NCBI RefSeq assembly: GCF_000014285.2 | Contig: NC_008343.2 | Span: forward strand, 956,501-1,020,500 | Origin: Granulibacter bethesdensis CGDNIH1 | GTDB taxonomy: Bacteria; Pseudomonadota; Alphaproteobacteria; Acetobacterales; Acetobacteraceae | Reading direction: 5' to 3' | DNA length: 64,000 bases | Shown: positions 51,938-60,957 of the stretch, one piece after another | How positions within the stretch are numbered: position 1 is the stretch's first letter | Layout of the letters: each line of letters begins with the position of its first letter | The notes under the pieces: generated by a model | Told to the model about the DNA's origin: nothing | The model's input: the letters and a program-made list of their open reading frames with translations, nothing else | Database searches by the model: none | Program-made: the position numbers and the translations under genes

Positions 51938-53445
51938 TGCGTTGTATGCTGGCTGTCCTGATGGTTCTGCTCCTCAGCCTGCATTCCGGAGCGGTGCGGG
52001 CTGGGGATGATCTCCGCTGGGGTGCTGACGCGCAGTCTGATGCACCTTATATTTTTCACGATCCAGATCGTGAGGATCGCCTGATTGGTTATGAAAAAGA
52101 CATTGTTGACGAGATCGGGCGTCATCTCAATCGCAATCTGATCTTTGTTCAGAATGGTTGGGACAGCCTTATCCCCGGCCTGGATCGGGGACTGTATGAT
52201 TTCTCGATCGACGGTCTGGAAATTACCCCCGCCCATCGTGAGGTCGTTGATTTTTCAAAGCCCTATTATGTAACGTCGGAACAGCTCGTCGTCCGTAAGG
52301 ACAGCAAGGGACTGGATACGCTGGAGTCACTCCACGGCCATGCCGTCGGCACACTCAAGGCCAGCGTGGGCGAGCGGATTCTGCAGAAACACCCTGATAT
52401 CAACCTGCGTGTGTATGAGGAGGAGATCGACGCCTATACCGATCTCCATAATGGCCGTACCGATGCGGTTCTGCTCGATTGGCCGATTGCCCTGTATTAT
52501 TCAGCGACAGATCCCAGCCTGAAACTCATTGGTAAACCAATCGGTCACCTGGAATACGGTATTGCCGTGCGCAAGGGTAATCAGGTGTTGCTCGATCAGA
52601 TCAATACTGCTCTTGACCAAATGCGTGCCGATGGAACCCTCCGTCGTATTCTGGAGCGGTGGAACCTCTGGACGCCTGCTATGGAGACGTTCACCGGGGA
52701 TCACACCTCTATAACACAGCCGGCGGTTTATTATGATGAATTTGTAAAGGCGCACGCACCGGCCACGGCATGGCGGATCAAATTTAAACGCTATATCGGT
52801 TTTATCCCGCTGATCGCTCATGCAGCGGTCACAACACTGGAAGTCTCCCTGCTGGCTATGGTTCTGGCGGTGGCAATGGGATTGTTGCTGGCGGTCTCGC
52901 GATTATATGGCCCGGCCCCGCTGCGTATGCTGTCAGTGATGTATATCGAAATCATGCGGGGCACGCCGCTGCTGATCCAGGTACTGTTCGTATTCTACGG
53001 ACTGCCGAATCTGGGGATCAGGCTGGATCCGTTTTTCGCTGGCGTACTGGCGCTGGGCCTGAACTACGCGGCGTATGAGGCGGAAAACTACCGTGCCGGT
53101 CTGGGTGCGGTCCCGCATGGCCAGTACGAGGCAGCCATTGCCTTGAACATGACGTCTTTCCAGGCCCTGCGTCATGTGGTGATTCCACAGGCATTCCGGC
53201 TGGTGATTCCGGTGATGACCAATGATTTCATCTCTGCGCTGAAGGATTCTTCGCTGCTGTCTGTTATCACCCTGTCTGAACTCAGTCAGACCTATGTGCG
53301 TCTTTCCACCACATACTATGATTATTTCGGCACGGGTCTGATGATCGGCGCTGCCTATCTTCTGATCGGTCTGCCGTTTGTGCGTCTGGCACGCTGGACG
53401 GAGGAAAGACTTCACACTGGCCGCAGGCCGCAGCGCCGAGTGTAG
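51934..53445 (+). CDS. Amino-acid ABC importer: periplasmic binding protein fused to permease
   Basis: A 503-residue fusion. A signal peptide (to about residue 24) is followed by a family-3 solute-binding domain (residues ~25-250: GADAQSDAPYIFHD...GYEKDIVDEIGRHL, GLEITPAHREVVDFSKPYY). A linker then leads to a HisM/GlnP-type permease domain (~285-495) with the EAA loop EAAIALNMTSFQALRHVVIPQ near 399. Binding domain tethered to the channel, as in some GlnPQ systems. Specificity unknown; the binding domain suggests glutamine, glutamate or another polar amino acid. Confidence 0.92.
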   Translation: MMRCMLAVLMVLLLSLHSGAVRAGDDLRWGADAQSDAPYIFHDPDREDRLIGYEKDIVDEIGRHLNRNLIFVQNGWDSLIPGLDRGLYDFSIDGLEITPAHREVVDFSKPYYVTSEQLVVRKDSKGLDTLESLHGHAVGTLKASVGERILQKHPDINLRVYEEEIDAYTDLHNGRTDAVLLDWPIALYYSATDPSLKLIGKPIGHLEYGIAVRKGNQVLLDQINTALDQMRADGTLRRILERWNLWTPAMETFTGDHTSITQPAVYYDEFVKAHAPATAWRIKFKRYIGFIPLIAHAAVTTLEVSLLAMVLAVAMGLLLAVSRLYGPAPLRMLSVMYIEIMRGTPLLIQVLFVFYGLPNLGIRLDPFFAGVLALGLNYAAYEAENYRAGLGAVPHGQYEAAIALNMTSFQALRHVVIPQAFRLVIPVMTNDFISALKDSSLLSVITLSELSQTYVRLSTTYYDYFGTGLMIGAAYLLIGLPFVRLARWTEERLHTGRRPQRRV

Positions 53446-53545
53446 ACAGAAACGCAACGGTTTTCATCAGGCCGGTTGACGCTCATCGCCTTCGGAGGCA
53501 CACCTTGTCGTAAGACGGTACAGCTTTTTAACAAGGGAGTCGGCC

Positions 53546-53944
53546 ATGCGCCGCCTAAGCCTGCTTTGCTTGCCCCTGATCGCCGCTGCATGCTCTCAGC
53601 CAGCCGCGCTTCAGCGTTCCTATAATGTTTACTTCCTGCAGGATTCTGCTGTGCTCGATCCGGCGGCCACTCAGGTGGTCAGCTATGCCGCGGAGCTCGC
53701 AAAGCAGTATCCAGGTCTGAAGGTGACCGTGTCAGGCTATGGCGGTAAGTCCTCTGATCAGGCGTCTACAGTCACGGAAACACCTTTGGCCAAGCTGCGT
53801 GCTAATGCGGTGCGGGATCAGCTGGTCTCTGACGGGATTGCTAAAAGCAGAATCGAACGTTCGGTCCACACGGTTGATGCATCCAATCTGGCCGTGGCAG
53901 AGCGCCGCGTGGATATTGATATCGGAGATGTCAGCAGCAAGTAA
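53546..53944 (+). CDS. Degenerate OmpA-like lipoprotein
   Basis: A 132-residue exported protein with lipobox LIAAAC (Cys16). The rest resembles the OmpA C-terminal fold (YNVYFLQDSAVLDPAATQVVSYAAELAKQYPGLKVTVSGYGG, then PLAKLRANAVRDQLVSDGI and AVAERRVDIDI). The usual GHTD motif reads GYGG, so the Asp that binds diaminopimelate is missing. It may no longer bind peptidoglycan. It precedes recQ by about 23 bases. Compare the intact relative at 2625-3074. Confidence 0.8.
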   Translation: MRRLSLLCLPLIAAACSQPAALQRSYNVYFLQDSAVLDPAATQVVSYAAELAKQYPGLKVTVSGYGGKSSDQASTVTETPLAKLRANAVRDQLVSDGIAKSRIERSVHTVDASNLAVAERRVDIDIGDVSSK

Positions 53945-53967
53945 TCCAATGACCGGCATATTCGGTA

Positions 53968-55857
53968 TTGGCTTTGCTTGACAGGCTGCTCCACCCTTTT
54001 TCGGGTCGCTCACAGGAAAACCCGGCGCTGGATGTTCTGCGCCGGGTTTTCGGCTATCCGGCTTTTCGAGGATTACAGGAAGACGCCATCGCTCATGTGA
54101 TTGAGGGTGGTGATGCGTTGGTTCTGATGCCGACCGGGGGCGGCAAGAGCTTGTGTTACCAGGTTCCGGCGCTCTGCCGGGATGGGATGGCGATTGTGGT
54201 GTCCCCGCTGATTGCACTGATGGACGATCAGGTGGCGGCGCTGCGTCAACTGGGTATCAATGCCGCCGCCCTCCATTCGGAGCTGGAAGCCGATCAGGGC
54301 CGGGCCGTGTTCAGGGCGGCGATGGATGCCAGACTCGATCTGCTTTACGTCTCGCCGGAGCGATTGCTGAACGGTCTGATGGATCGGTTGCCGGAATCGC
54401 GTATCGCCCTGATTGCGATTGATGAGGCCCATTGCGTGTCGCAATGGGGCCATGAGTTCCGCCCCGAATATCGCGCTCTGGCTCGCCTGCCGGAGCGATT
54501 CCCCGGTGTTCCGCGCATTGCCCTGACGGCCACAGCCGATGCTCGCACGCGCGATGATATTCTCCGTGCGCTCGGAATGGAGCATGCCCGGGTTTATGCG
54601 GCTTCATTTCATCGCCCTAATCTGCGCATCGCGGCAGCCGAGAAAATTGCTGAAACATCGCAGATGATGGCGTTTCTGGCCCGGCATCGTGATCAGGCGG
54701 GAATCATCTATTGCGGCAGCCGTGCCAAGACCGAGCGTACGGCGCAGCGTTTGCGTGAAAAAGGGATTGATGCGATCACCTATCACGCCGGTTTGCCACC
54801 ATCGGAAAAGCAGGTGGCCCTGACCCGTTTCCGCGGCGGGGAGTCGGTGGTGATGGTGGCGACCATCGCGTTCGGAATGGGTATTGATCGTCCTGATGTG
54901 CGGTTTGTGGTGCATCTGGATATGCCGGACAGTCCGGAAAGCTACTATCAGCAGATCGGTCGTGCCGGGCGCGATGGCGAGGAGAGTGAGACACTTCTGC
55001 TGTATGGGGGCGAGGATATCGCCCGTGCCCGGCATTTCCTGTCCATTTCGGTGGCGCCTGACAGTCAAAAGCGGGTGATGCGGCAACGTCTGGATGCGAT
55101 GATCGGTCTGGCGGAAGCTGCCGATTGCAGAACGCGGGCGCTGCTCTCCTGTTTTGGCGAGAGTATGGAGCAGCCATGTGGTCATTGCGATTTATGTGCG
55201 GCACCGCCAGAAACTTTTGATGGTTCGGTGGAAGCGCAGAAAGTTTTGTCTGCGGTTTATCGCACCAGCCAGCCAAGACCCGGAGATACGCGGCCCGGCA
55301 TGGTATTCGGCGCCTTGCATATTGTGGCCTTGTTGCGGGGGGAGTTGACGGAGGGAATCCAGCGTCATCAGCATGACCGTTTGCCGACTTACGGTGTTGG
55401 CAAGGATCGTCCCGCCACCTTCTGGCGTAGTGTGATCCGGCAGCTGATTGCCAGAGGCATGCTGGATATGGATGTGGAAGGCCATGGTGGATTACGGCTG
55501 GTGCCTGATCGCGTCCGAACGGTCCTGCGTGGTACGGAGAAAGTCTTTCTGCGACAGGAGACCGCTTCCCGCCTGCCAGCACGTCGTACGCGTGAGGAAA
55601 GAAGGGCAAGCAATCCGGTTTCTGACAATATTCCGGATGCGATCCGTGCTGAATTCGATGCGCTGAGGGCATGGCGCATGAAGGAGGCAAAGGAGCAGGG
55701 TGTTCCCCCTTACGTAATTTTCCACGACAGCGTGCTGCGAGACATCGCCACTTCTGCCCCCACCGATCTCGAAACGCTTGGTCGTATCAAGGGAGTGGGG
55801 GCATCGAAGCTTGACCGCTACGGACGGCATGTTCTTGCTGTCCTGGCCGGGGTTTGA
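53968..55857 (+). CDS. recQ: ATP-dependent DNA helicase RecQ
   Basis: 3'-5' helicase for recombination and fork repair. 629 residues: Walker A MPTGGGKSLCYQ near 55, DEAH box IDEAHCVSQWGHEFRPEY near 151, motif VI QQIGRAGRDG, the zinc-binding Cys cluster (CRTRALLSCFGESMEQPCGHCDLC), a winged-helix RQC domain, and a C-terminal HRDC domain (IRAEFDALRAWRMKEAKEQGVPPYVIFHDSVLRDIA). The TTG at 53968 is the first plausible start; the exact start is uncertain. Convergent with the next gene. Confidence 0.95.
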   Translation: MALLDRLLHPFSGRSQENPALDVLRRVFGYPAFRGLQEDAIAHVIEGGDALVLMPTGGGKSLCYQVPALCRDGMAIVVSPLIALMDDQVAALRQLGINAAALHSELEADQGRAVFRAAMDARLDLLYVSPERLLNGLMDRLPESRIALIAIDEAHCVSQWGHEFRPEYRALARLPERFPGVPRIALTATADARTRDDILRALGMEHARVYAASFHRPNLRIAAAEKIAETSQMMAFLARHRDQAGIIYCGSRAKTERTAQRLREKGIDAITYHAGLPPSEKQVALTRFRGGESVVMVATIAFGMGIDRPDVRFVVHLDMPDSPESYYQQIGRAGRDGEESETLLLYGGEDIARARHFLSISVAPDSQKRVMRQRLDAMIGLAEAADCRTRALLSCFGESMEQPCGHCDLCAAPPETFDGSVEAQKVLSAVYRTSQPRPGDTRPGMVFGALHIVALLRGELTEGIQRHQHDRLPTYGVGKDRPATFWRSVIRQLIARGMLDMDVEGHGGLRLVPDRVRTVLRGTEKVFLRQETASRLPARRTREERRASNPVSDNIPDAIRAEFDALRAWRMKEAKEQGVPPYVIFHDSVLRDIATSAPTDLETLGRIKGVGASKLDRYGRHVLAVLAGV

Positions 55858-55877
55858 GCGCGGAGACCGGATCCCGG

Positions 55878-56354
55878 TTATTTGACCGTAATGGTCACAG
55901 GTTCCGACAGCAGGGGATGGCTGTGCGGCACATGGCCGGCATCGCCCATGATCAGTTGCAGCGTATGTTTGCCGGGCGGCAATTTGATATCAACCTGCGT
56001 CTGCCCTCCGCCAAGGTGAACATGGTGGGCATCTTTCGGAATGGATTCCTCCAGCGCCTCACCCTGGGGGGCAGGTGTATCGATCAGCAGATGATGATGG
56101 CCGGTGCGCGGTTGATCGTCACCGGCTGGTGCAATCCCCAGTCCTTTCAGCCCGGTGACGACTGTGAAGGGGCTTGAGACCACTGCGCCATTGGCCGGGC
56201 TGATGATGTACGGTCTGGCTCCGGACGGCCAGAATGACTGATCATTTTCTGCAGCCTGAGCAGGGTTGAGCAGGGCCGCAACCGGTAGGGAAAACAGACC
56301 GATCGCCCCTACGAAACGGAGAGAATGGAATGAAGAAAACATATGCCTGTTCAT
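55878..56354 (-). CDS. DUF4399 secreted protein
   Basis: A 158-residue exported protein (signal peptide ending AQAAEN). It contains the DUF4399 core: SPANGAVVSSPFTVVTGLKGLGIAPAGDDQPRTGHHHLLIDTP, IPKDAHHVHLGGGQTQVDIKLPPGKHTLQLIMGDAGHVPH. The several His (GHHHLLID, DAHHVHLGGG, HVPHSHP) suggest metal binding. Function unknown. AAAGGAAA precedes the ATG. Confidence 0.88.
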   Translation of the reverse strand: MNRHMFSSFHSLRFVGAIGLFSLPVAALLNPAQAAENDQSFWPSGARPYIISPANGAVVSSPFTVVTGLKGLGIAPAGDDQPRTGHHHLLIDTPAPQGEALEESIPKDAHHVHLGGGQTQVDIKLPPGKHTLQLIMGDAGHVPHSHPLLSEPVTITVK

Positions 56355-56394
56355 GATCGGTTTCCTTTAAAAATCTGAAACAGGAATGAAAAAT

Positions 56395-56775
56395 TTAAAG
56401 CGGCGTGCCTGGTGTTTGTCCGTATCCCTTGCTGCGTGTCTTGTGGGAGATTCCCCGATCAGCCGCCTTCTCCAGAGTAAGATAAGGATAGCGGCGGCAG
56501 AGAGAAATCACCTCGTCCTGCAATATTTGTTTCGAGGCATGGTCGAGATTGGAATAAAAAGGTGCTCCACCCTCCCACAGAACGCGGTTATCGGCCTCCA
56601 TCAGCGCATTATCGACGTTTTTCAGCGCCTGTTTGGAATCTCCGATATCGATATCCTTGATGGTCTGCCTGCATGTATCCGGTATGGCATGGGCCGGGCA
56701 TGGGGCAGTCAGGCAAAGCACGGCAGCGGCGGACAAAGTGAAAAAGCACGGAACGGCACGGTAACGAGAAAACAT
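56395..56775 (-). CDS. Small secreted protein, unknown function
   Basis: A 126-residue protein with a clear signal peptide (YRAVPCFFTLSAAAVLCLTAPCPAHA) and a mature part of about 100 residues with two Cys (PDTCRQTIKD, ISLCRRYPY) and mostly helical character. No family recognised. The ATG at 56775 is chosen because GGAG lies 6 bases upstream, rather than a GTG 12 bases upstream. Part of a minus-strand run of exported proteins. Confidence 0.6.
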   Translation of the reverse strand: MFSRYRAVPCFFTLSAAAVLCLTAPCPAHAIPDTCRQTIKDIDIGDSKQALKNVDNALMEADNRVLWEGGAPFYSNLDHASKQILQDEVISLCRRYPYLTLEKAADRGISHKTRSKGYGQTPGTPL

Positions 56776-56845
56776 GGGACTCTCCACCCCTGTTGCGTGG
56801 CCGTATAAAGTTTTTACTATGCCAGACTATGCAGGGATTTCACCT

Positions 56846-57508
56846 TCAATTTTGAGTGTGGTCACCTGTGCCCTGGCTGGATGCTTGAACCGGTCCATTC
56901 AGCAGGACCCGTTGATACTGTTCTTCGACATAGGCGAAGGGTTGACCGTCGCTGGTGGTCAGCAGGGCGCGATTGATCAGAATGGCCTGTTTGGGAGGGC
57001 TGTCAGCCTCAATGGGTGTTTCGCCCACCGTTGATTGAGGAATTTTGGAATCACTCGCCAGACGTCGGCGTTCGAAATGCAGTGGCAGAACGATTTTGCC
57101 AAAAGGTTGATCGGTCAGCAGCAACTGACGGTTCATATCGGGCGTCAGTTTTTCCGGCAGGTAGGCGAGTGTCGCAATCGAGACCACATGCGGCCCGCAC
57201 ATCAGATGAACATGGCGGGTGACTATATCGTATCCTGCTGAGGGATGTAGAGACTCGAGCGCCTGTGACGGAACTTTGCCGGCCGGTTGTTTCTGGGCCG
57301 TCACATGGCTGGCCGGCGGCATCAGCCCGCGTCCGATGCACCAGCGCTGCAACACTTTTGTGGCACTCGGTTCCGCTGCAAGATCGGCGGTCAGACGGTC
57401 CAGCGTATAGGCAGGCGTTACAAAAGCGGTTTTGTCCGATGCAGGCTGGCATCCGGCCAGAAGAAGAGAGGCAAGGAACGCAGTGATAGTGCGGGGATAA
57501 AAAGGCAT
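56846..57508 (-). CDS. Lipoprotein with a chorismate-lyase-like fold pattern (tentative)
   Basis: A 220-residue lipoprotein (ITAFLASLLLAGC, lipobox Cys20). The mature part is unfamiliar, but two segments, LLLTDQPFGKIVLPLHFERRRL and ILINRALLTTSDGQPFAYVEEQYQRVLL, resemble the strands of chorismate-lyase/UTRA-like folds. The resemblance is weak and the active-site Arg/Glu pattern is not verified. Start at the ATG that gives the lipobox; the frame extends further upstream into the gap. It could be an exported ligand-binding protein. Confidence 0.55.
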   Translation of the reverse strand: MPFYPRTITAFLASLLLAGCQPASDKTAFVTPAYTLDRLTADLAAEPSATKVLQRWCIGRGLMPPASHVTAQKQPAGKVPSQALESLHPSAGYDIVTRHVHLMCGPHVVSIATLAYLPEKLTPDMNRQLLLTDQPFGKIVLPLHFERRRLASDSKIPQSTVGETPIEADSPPKQAILINRALLTTSDGQPFAYVEEQYQRVLLNGPVQASSQGTGDHTQN

Positions 57509-57558
57509 AGGAAAAATCACTTTATCGTCTGGCCGGATGATCCGGCAGGTTGCAATGA

Positions 57559-58407
57559 TCAGGCAGGCGGCAGCGTGACAATCACCGGCAGCCGATCCCG
57601 AGAAAAACGACGACCCTGCGATGAGATCAGTCTGTTCTGAGGAGAGAGGGCGAGTGATGCCATCCATGATCGTCCCCTGACAGCGCCATAGGGAATCAGG
57701 TGAAGCGGTCGGCTCAGGGACCAGCAGGCAAGCGTAGGACCAATCCGGTCGCGATCAATACCCCAGCGCATACGCGGCACGGTGAAGAGGGGCGTTTTAT
57801 GAAGCCCATGGGCGGTCAGCGTGGCAAACCAGACCGGCACAGTATCGAATATCAACATGGAGGCAGGAAAACGCTTCGTCATATGCCGCAGCAATGGAGC
57901 GACACGATTTGGCGGGAAATACATCAGCAGCCCCTGCATCAGGAACAGGCAGGGGCGAGATGGATCAATTGCCTCCAGCCAGCCTGTATCCAGAGCATCC
58001 ACGCCGAGGCTGCGGAACCGCTCCGTATCCGGCAGCATCTGCCGACGCAGAGCGATAACCTCGGGCAGATCAACTGAAAGCCATGTGCAGGTGCCATTGT
58101 CGACCCGGCGTGACTGGGTCTCCAGCCCTTCTCCGATGGAGATGACCATGCCGTCAGGATGCCTGCTCAGCCAGTCGGTCAGCAGAGTGTCGATCGCCCG
58201 GCTGCGCCCGGCAAAGGATCCGTCAGCCGCTCCGAAACGGGCTATCCAGTCGATCATCAGCGCGTTGCGCATGCGGATTGCGTGAGGATCATGCAGAATG
58301 CCATCAGGCCGCGCTGCTTCGGCAGCACGGTCATGCAGGGTCCAGAGCGTCGTTTCCGGGATTCCGCACAGGACAGGCCGTATGGGCCGGGGAATGTCGG
58401 CATTCAT
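57559..58407 (-). CDS. LCM-family S-adenosylmethionine-dependent methyltransferase
   Basis: A 282-residue enzyme of the leucine-carboxyl-methyltransferase/O-methyltransferase family (PF04072-like). It shows RSRAIDTLLTDWLSRHPDGMVISIGEGLETQSRRVDNG, the SAM-binding region, then VDLPEVIALRRQMLPDTER and CLFLMQGLLMYFP. Substrate unknown; many bacterial members modify polyketides or small acids. It is followed by the lipoprotein gene and preceded by a hairpin and the ABC exporter gene, all on the minus strand. Confidence 0.88.
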   Translation of the reverse strand: MNADIPRPIRPVLCGIPETTLWTLHDRAAEAARPDGILHDPHAIRMRNALMIDWIARFGAADGSFAGRSRAIDTLLTDWLSRHPDGMVISIGEGLETQSRRVDNGTCTWLSVDLPEVIALRRQMLPDTERFRSLGVDALDTGWLEAIDPSRPCLFLMQGLLMYFPPNRVAPLLRHMTKRFPASMLIFDTVPVWFATLTAHGLHKTPLFTVPRMRWGIDRDRIGPTLACWSLSRPLHLIPYGAVRGRSWMASLALSPQNRLISSQGRRFSRDRLPVIVTLPPA

Positions 58408-58431
58408 GCCGGTATCATAGCAGAGCTGGTC

Positions 58432-58463
58432 CTCCCTGTCCGCTGGTCACGACGGACAGGGAG
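58432..58463 (-). terminator. Strong hairpin between the ABC exporter gene and the methyltransferase gene
   Basis: CTCCCTGTCCG (58432-58442) pairs perfectly with CGGACAGGGAG (58453-58463), an 11-bp stem with a 10-base loop. Little T-tract follows (GACCAGCTC on the minus strand). Confidence 0.55.
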
Positions 58464-58484
58464 AGAGACTTACGCGATGCTGTT

Positions 58485-60263
58485 TCAGGCCGGGCGCAGT
58501 ATTCCTGCCTGATCGGGTTCCGGTCGATGCAGAATCACAGTCCGGTCATGGTAAGCGGAGGTCGCTTCACCATGCGCAATGGAGACGATGGTGGTCTCTG
58601 GCAGTTTCTGCCGCAGCGCCTGATAGGCCTCCTGTTCGGATTCGGAATCAAGATTGGCGGTTGCCTCATCCATAAACAGCCAGTCCGGTCGCACCAGCAG
58701 GGCGCGGGCCAGAGCAATACGTTGTTGCTCACCGCCGGACAGGCGATGCGACCATTGATCGGTCTGGTCCAGACGGGGAATCAGATGATCCAGCCTCATG
58801 GCATGCATGGCATCCGCAATCTGCTCATCCGACACTGAAGAAGGGTTCAGAGGATAGGTCACCGCCCTGCGCAGGGAGCCGAGCGGAAGATAGGGACGCT
58901 GTGGCAGAAACAGGAAGCGCCCCGGAATATGGATCGACTGCACGGAGCCGAACGGCCAGATGCCTGCCAGCGCGCGGAACAGAGTCGATTTCCCTGAGCC
59001 GGAGCGTCCCTTGATGCGGATATTCTGGCCCGCTGACAGAACCAGCTCATCCTGATGCAACAGAACCTCGCCAGTTGGCAGGGAAAGATTCAATCCTTTG
59101 ACGACGACATCATTCGGATGGGCCGAAACAGGGCTGGACGCTGTGGTATCTGACCCGCCCGACAAGGTAGCCGCACGGTTGCGTTCTGCTGCGCGTGCCT
59201 GGTTGAGGGCGTCCTGAAAAGTGGAAAGACGGCTGACGACCGCCCCCCAGCTTGCCAGCGTCGTATAGCTGCTGACAAACCAGGAGAGTGATCCCTGCAC
59301 GCGCGAGAAAGCTTGCGACGTACGCTGCAACCCGCCAAGCGTAATCTGTCCGCTGAAATAATGCGGGGCTGCCATGACATAGGGAAAAACCGAAGCGATC
59401 AGATCATAGCCGCTGGAAAAGGAATTCAGCCCCAGATAGCGCCGCAGCATCGCATACCAGTTGATGACGATATCCCCGAAACGTGATTTCGCGGTGGCTC
59501 GCTCTTCCGCTTCACCATGATACAGGGCGATGCCTTCGCTGTTTTCACGTACGCGAACCAATGCGAAGCGCAGATTGGCTTCGTAACGTTGCTGGACGAA
59601 GCGCAGATAGATCAGCTTCCGCCCGATCAGATGCGTCAGTAACGTGCCGATGATGGAGTAGATGAGGGCTCCCCACAGCATATAACCCGGAATATGGAAG
59701 CCGAAGATCGTCATTGCGCCGGAGAGTGACCACAGCACACCCAGAAACATCACCAGCGTGACCGCGTTGGAGATGAAGCTGAAGCCGATCGACAATGTGT
59801 CGGAGGTAAAGTCGCGGATATCGTCGCTGATACGCTGATCGGGATTATCGGTCGCGGTATCGTTTTCCTGATGCAGCAGACCCAGCCGGTAATAGATCCG
59901 GTCATCTATCCACTCATCAATCATGCGCTTGGTCAGCCAGCGCCGCCAACGAATCTGGAGGCTCTGCTGGAGATAGATCGAGGCCACCCCAAAAATGATC
60001 GACGGGATCGCCAGTGTAATGAAACCGGCCTGTCCCTTGTACCAGAACAGGAACAGCTGCACGAAGGCGGAGGCGTCTTTTTCCTGCAGGGCGTTGAAAA
60101 AAGCGCCGTGCCAGTAATTCATGACCAGATCCAGCCCGTTCTGGGCCAGATTGAGGGAGAGCACTGTCGCCAACAGACCCAGCGCAACCCATTTTTCCTC
60201 TGACAGGAAATAGGGAATGGTCAGCCGCCAGGCGCCCCGTAGAATTTTGCCGAAATCATGCAT
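58485..60263 (-). CDS. ABC transporter, fused permease and ATPase (YddA / ABC_membrane_2 type)
   Basis: A 592-residue inner-membrane protein. Residues ~20-330 are the SbmA/BacA-like (PF06472) membrane domain: NGLDLVMNYWHGAFFNALQEKD, LQIRWRRWLTKRMIDEWIDDRIYYRLGLLHQ, NPDQRISDDIRDFTSDTLSIGF. The ATPase domain has Walker A GRSGSGKSTLFRALAG near 421 and signature LSGGEQQRIALARAL near 508. Proteins of this layout move lipids, vitamin B12 or peptides; the exact cargo is unknown. Confidence 0.9.
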   Translation of the reverse strand: MHDFGKILRGAWRLTIPYFLSEEKWVALGLLATVLSLNLAQNGLDLVMNYWHGAFFNALQEKDASAFVQLFLFWYKGQAGFITLAIPSIIFGVASIYLQQSLQIRWRRWLTKRMIDEWIDDRIYYRLGLLHQENDTATDNPDQRISDDIRDFTSDTLSIGFSFISNAVTLVMFLGVLWSLSGAMTIFGFHIPGYMLWGALIYSIIGTLLTHLIGRKLIYLRFVQQRYEANLRFALVRVRENSEGIALYHGEAEERATAKSRFGDIVINWYAMLRRYLGLNSFSSGYDLIASVFPYVMAAPHYFSGQITLGGLQRTSQAFSRVQGSLSWFVSSYTTLASWGAVVSRLSTFQDALNQARAAERNRAATLSGGSDTTASSPVSAHPNDVVVKGLNLSLPTGEVLLHQDELVLSAGQNIRIKGRSGSGKSTLFRALAGIWPFGSVQSIHIPGRFLFLPQRPYLPLGSLRRAVTYPLNPSSVSDEQIADAMHAMRLDHLIPRLDQTDQWSHRLSGGEQQRIALARALLVRPDWLFMDEATANLDSESEQEAYQALRQKLPETTIVSIAHGEATSAYHDRTVILHRPEPDQAGILRPA

Positions 60264-60367
60264 GCGTTGAAACCTGCCCTGCCAGCGAATGGTCGAAAAG
60301 CGGATGGAGTGTCAGAAAGGGAAGCATTTCAAGATAGGGTTGCCGGAATGGCGTGATGCTGGCTCAT

Positions 60368-60386
60368 GGTTATCAATATTGTAACC
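60368..60386. promoter_or_regulatory. Inverted repeat upstream of the ABC exporter gene
   Basis: GGTTATCAATATTGTAACC: arms GGTTA/TAACC around a CAATATTG core. It lies about 105 bases upstream of the exporter start and could be a regulator site. No regulator gene is adjacent. Confidence 0.35.
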
Positions 60387-60410
60387 ATTTGGCTCGGGCC
60401 CACGATGCGG

Positions 60411-60767
60411 TCAGTAACCCTGAGCCGGTTCCTGATCCTGCGTTAAAGAATTCGGTTCCTCCGGGGGATTCGGCCGGACGCGCAGGCGCAGCACCCCACG
60501 CATGGTATCGGGTGTAACCGGTTGTGGCAGGGGTTTGCCCTTGCGCAGTACGTCGATCAGTCCGGCACTGGCCAGTCTGGCCGCCTGCCGTCGGACCTGG
60601 CTCAGCAGGCGTCGCCATTCCTCCGTCGGGGCCAGTGCCCGTGCGACTTCGGTCGGACAGATGGAGGAAGCAGGACCGCGTTCTGTGGTCAGTCGTATGA
60701 TCTCGGCATCAATGGCCTGGGGGCTGACTTTGGTTCTGGTGGCGGGGGAGGCCGGGCGCTCTGTCAT
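60411..60767 (-). CDS. DUF3253 protein
   Basis: A 118-residue cytoplasmic protein of the DUF3253 family. The core ICPTEVARALAPTEEWRRLLSQVRRQAARLASAGLIDVLRKGKPLPQPV matches the winged-helix-like consensus (S-I-C-P-S-E-V-A-R, R-K-G-K). Function unknown; possibly nucleic-acid binding. The ATG at 60767 is used; a GTG at 60797 would add ten residues. Same strand as the ABC exporter gene, 147 bases upstream of it. Confidence 0.85.
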   Translation of the reverse strand: MTERPASPATRTKVSPQAIDAEIIRLTTERGPASSICPTEVARALAPTEEWRRLLSQVRRQAARLASAGLIDVLRKGKPLPQPVTPDTMRGVLRLRVRPNPPEEPNSLTQDQEPAQGY

Positions 60768-60957
60768 GGCGGACAGGGTTGAACCATTGTGCGGCACTTC
60801 GCAAGGGAGAGTTAAGACCTGACAGCTTCATGACCCGGCTTTTCGACGGCTGGAACAAGGGCATAGACAGGGTAGGGGAATCCTCGGCAAGAAAGGGTCG
60901 TCATCTTCGATATTCATCGGGCTGGCGGCAGTGTGAGGCGCGGAGAAAAGCAGAATC

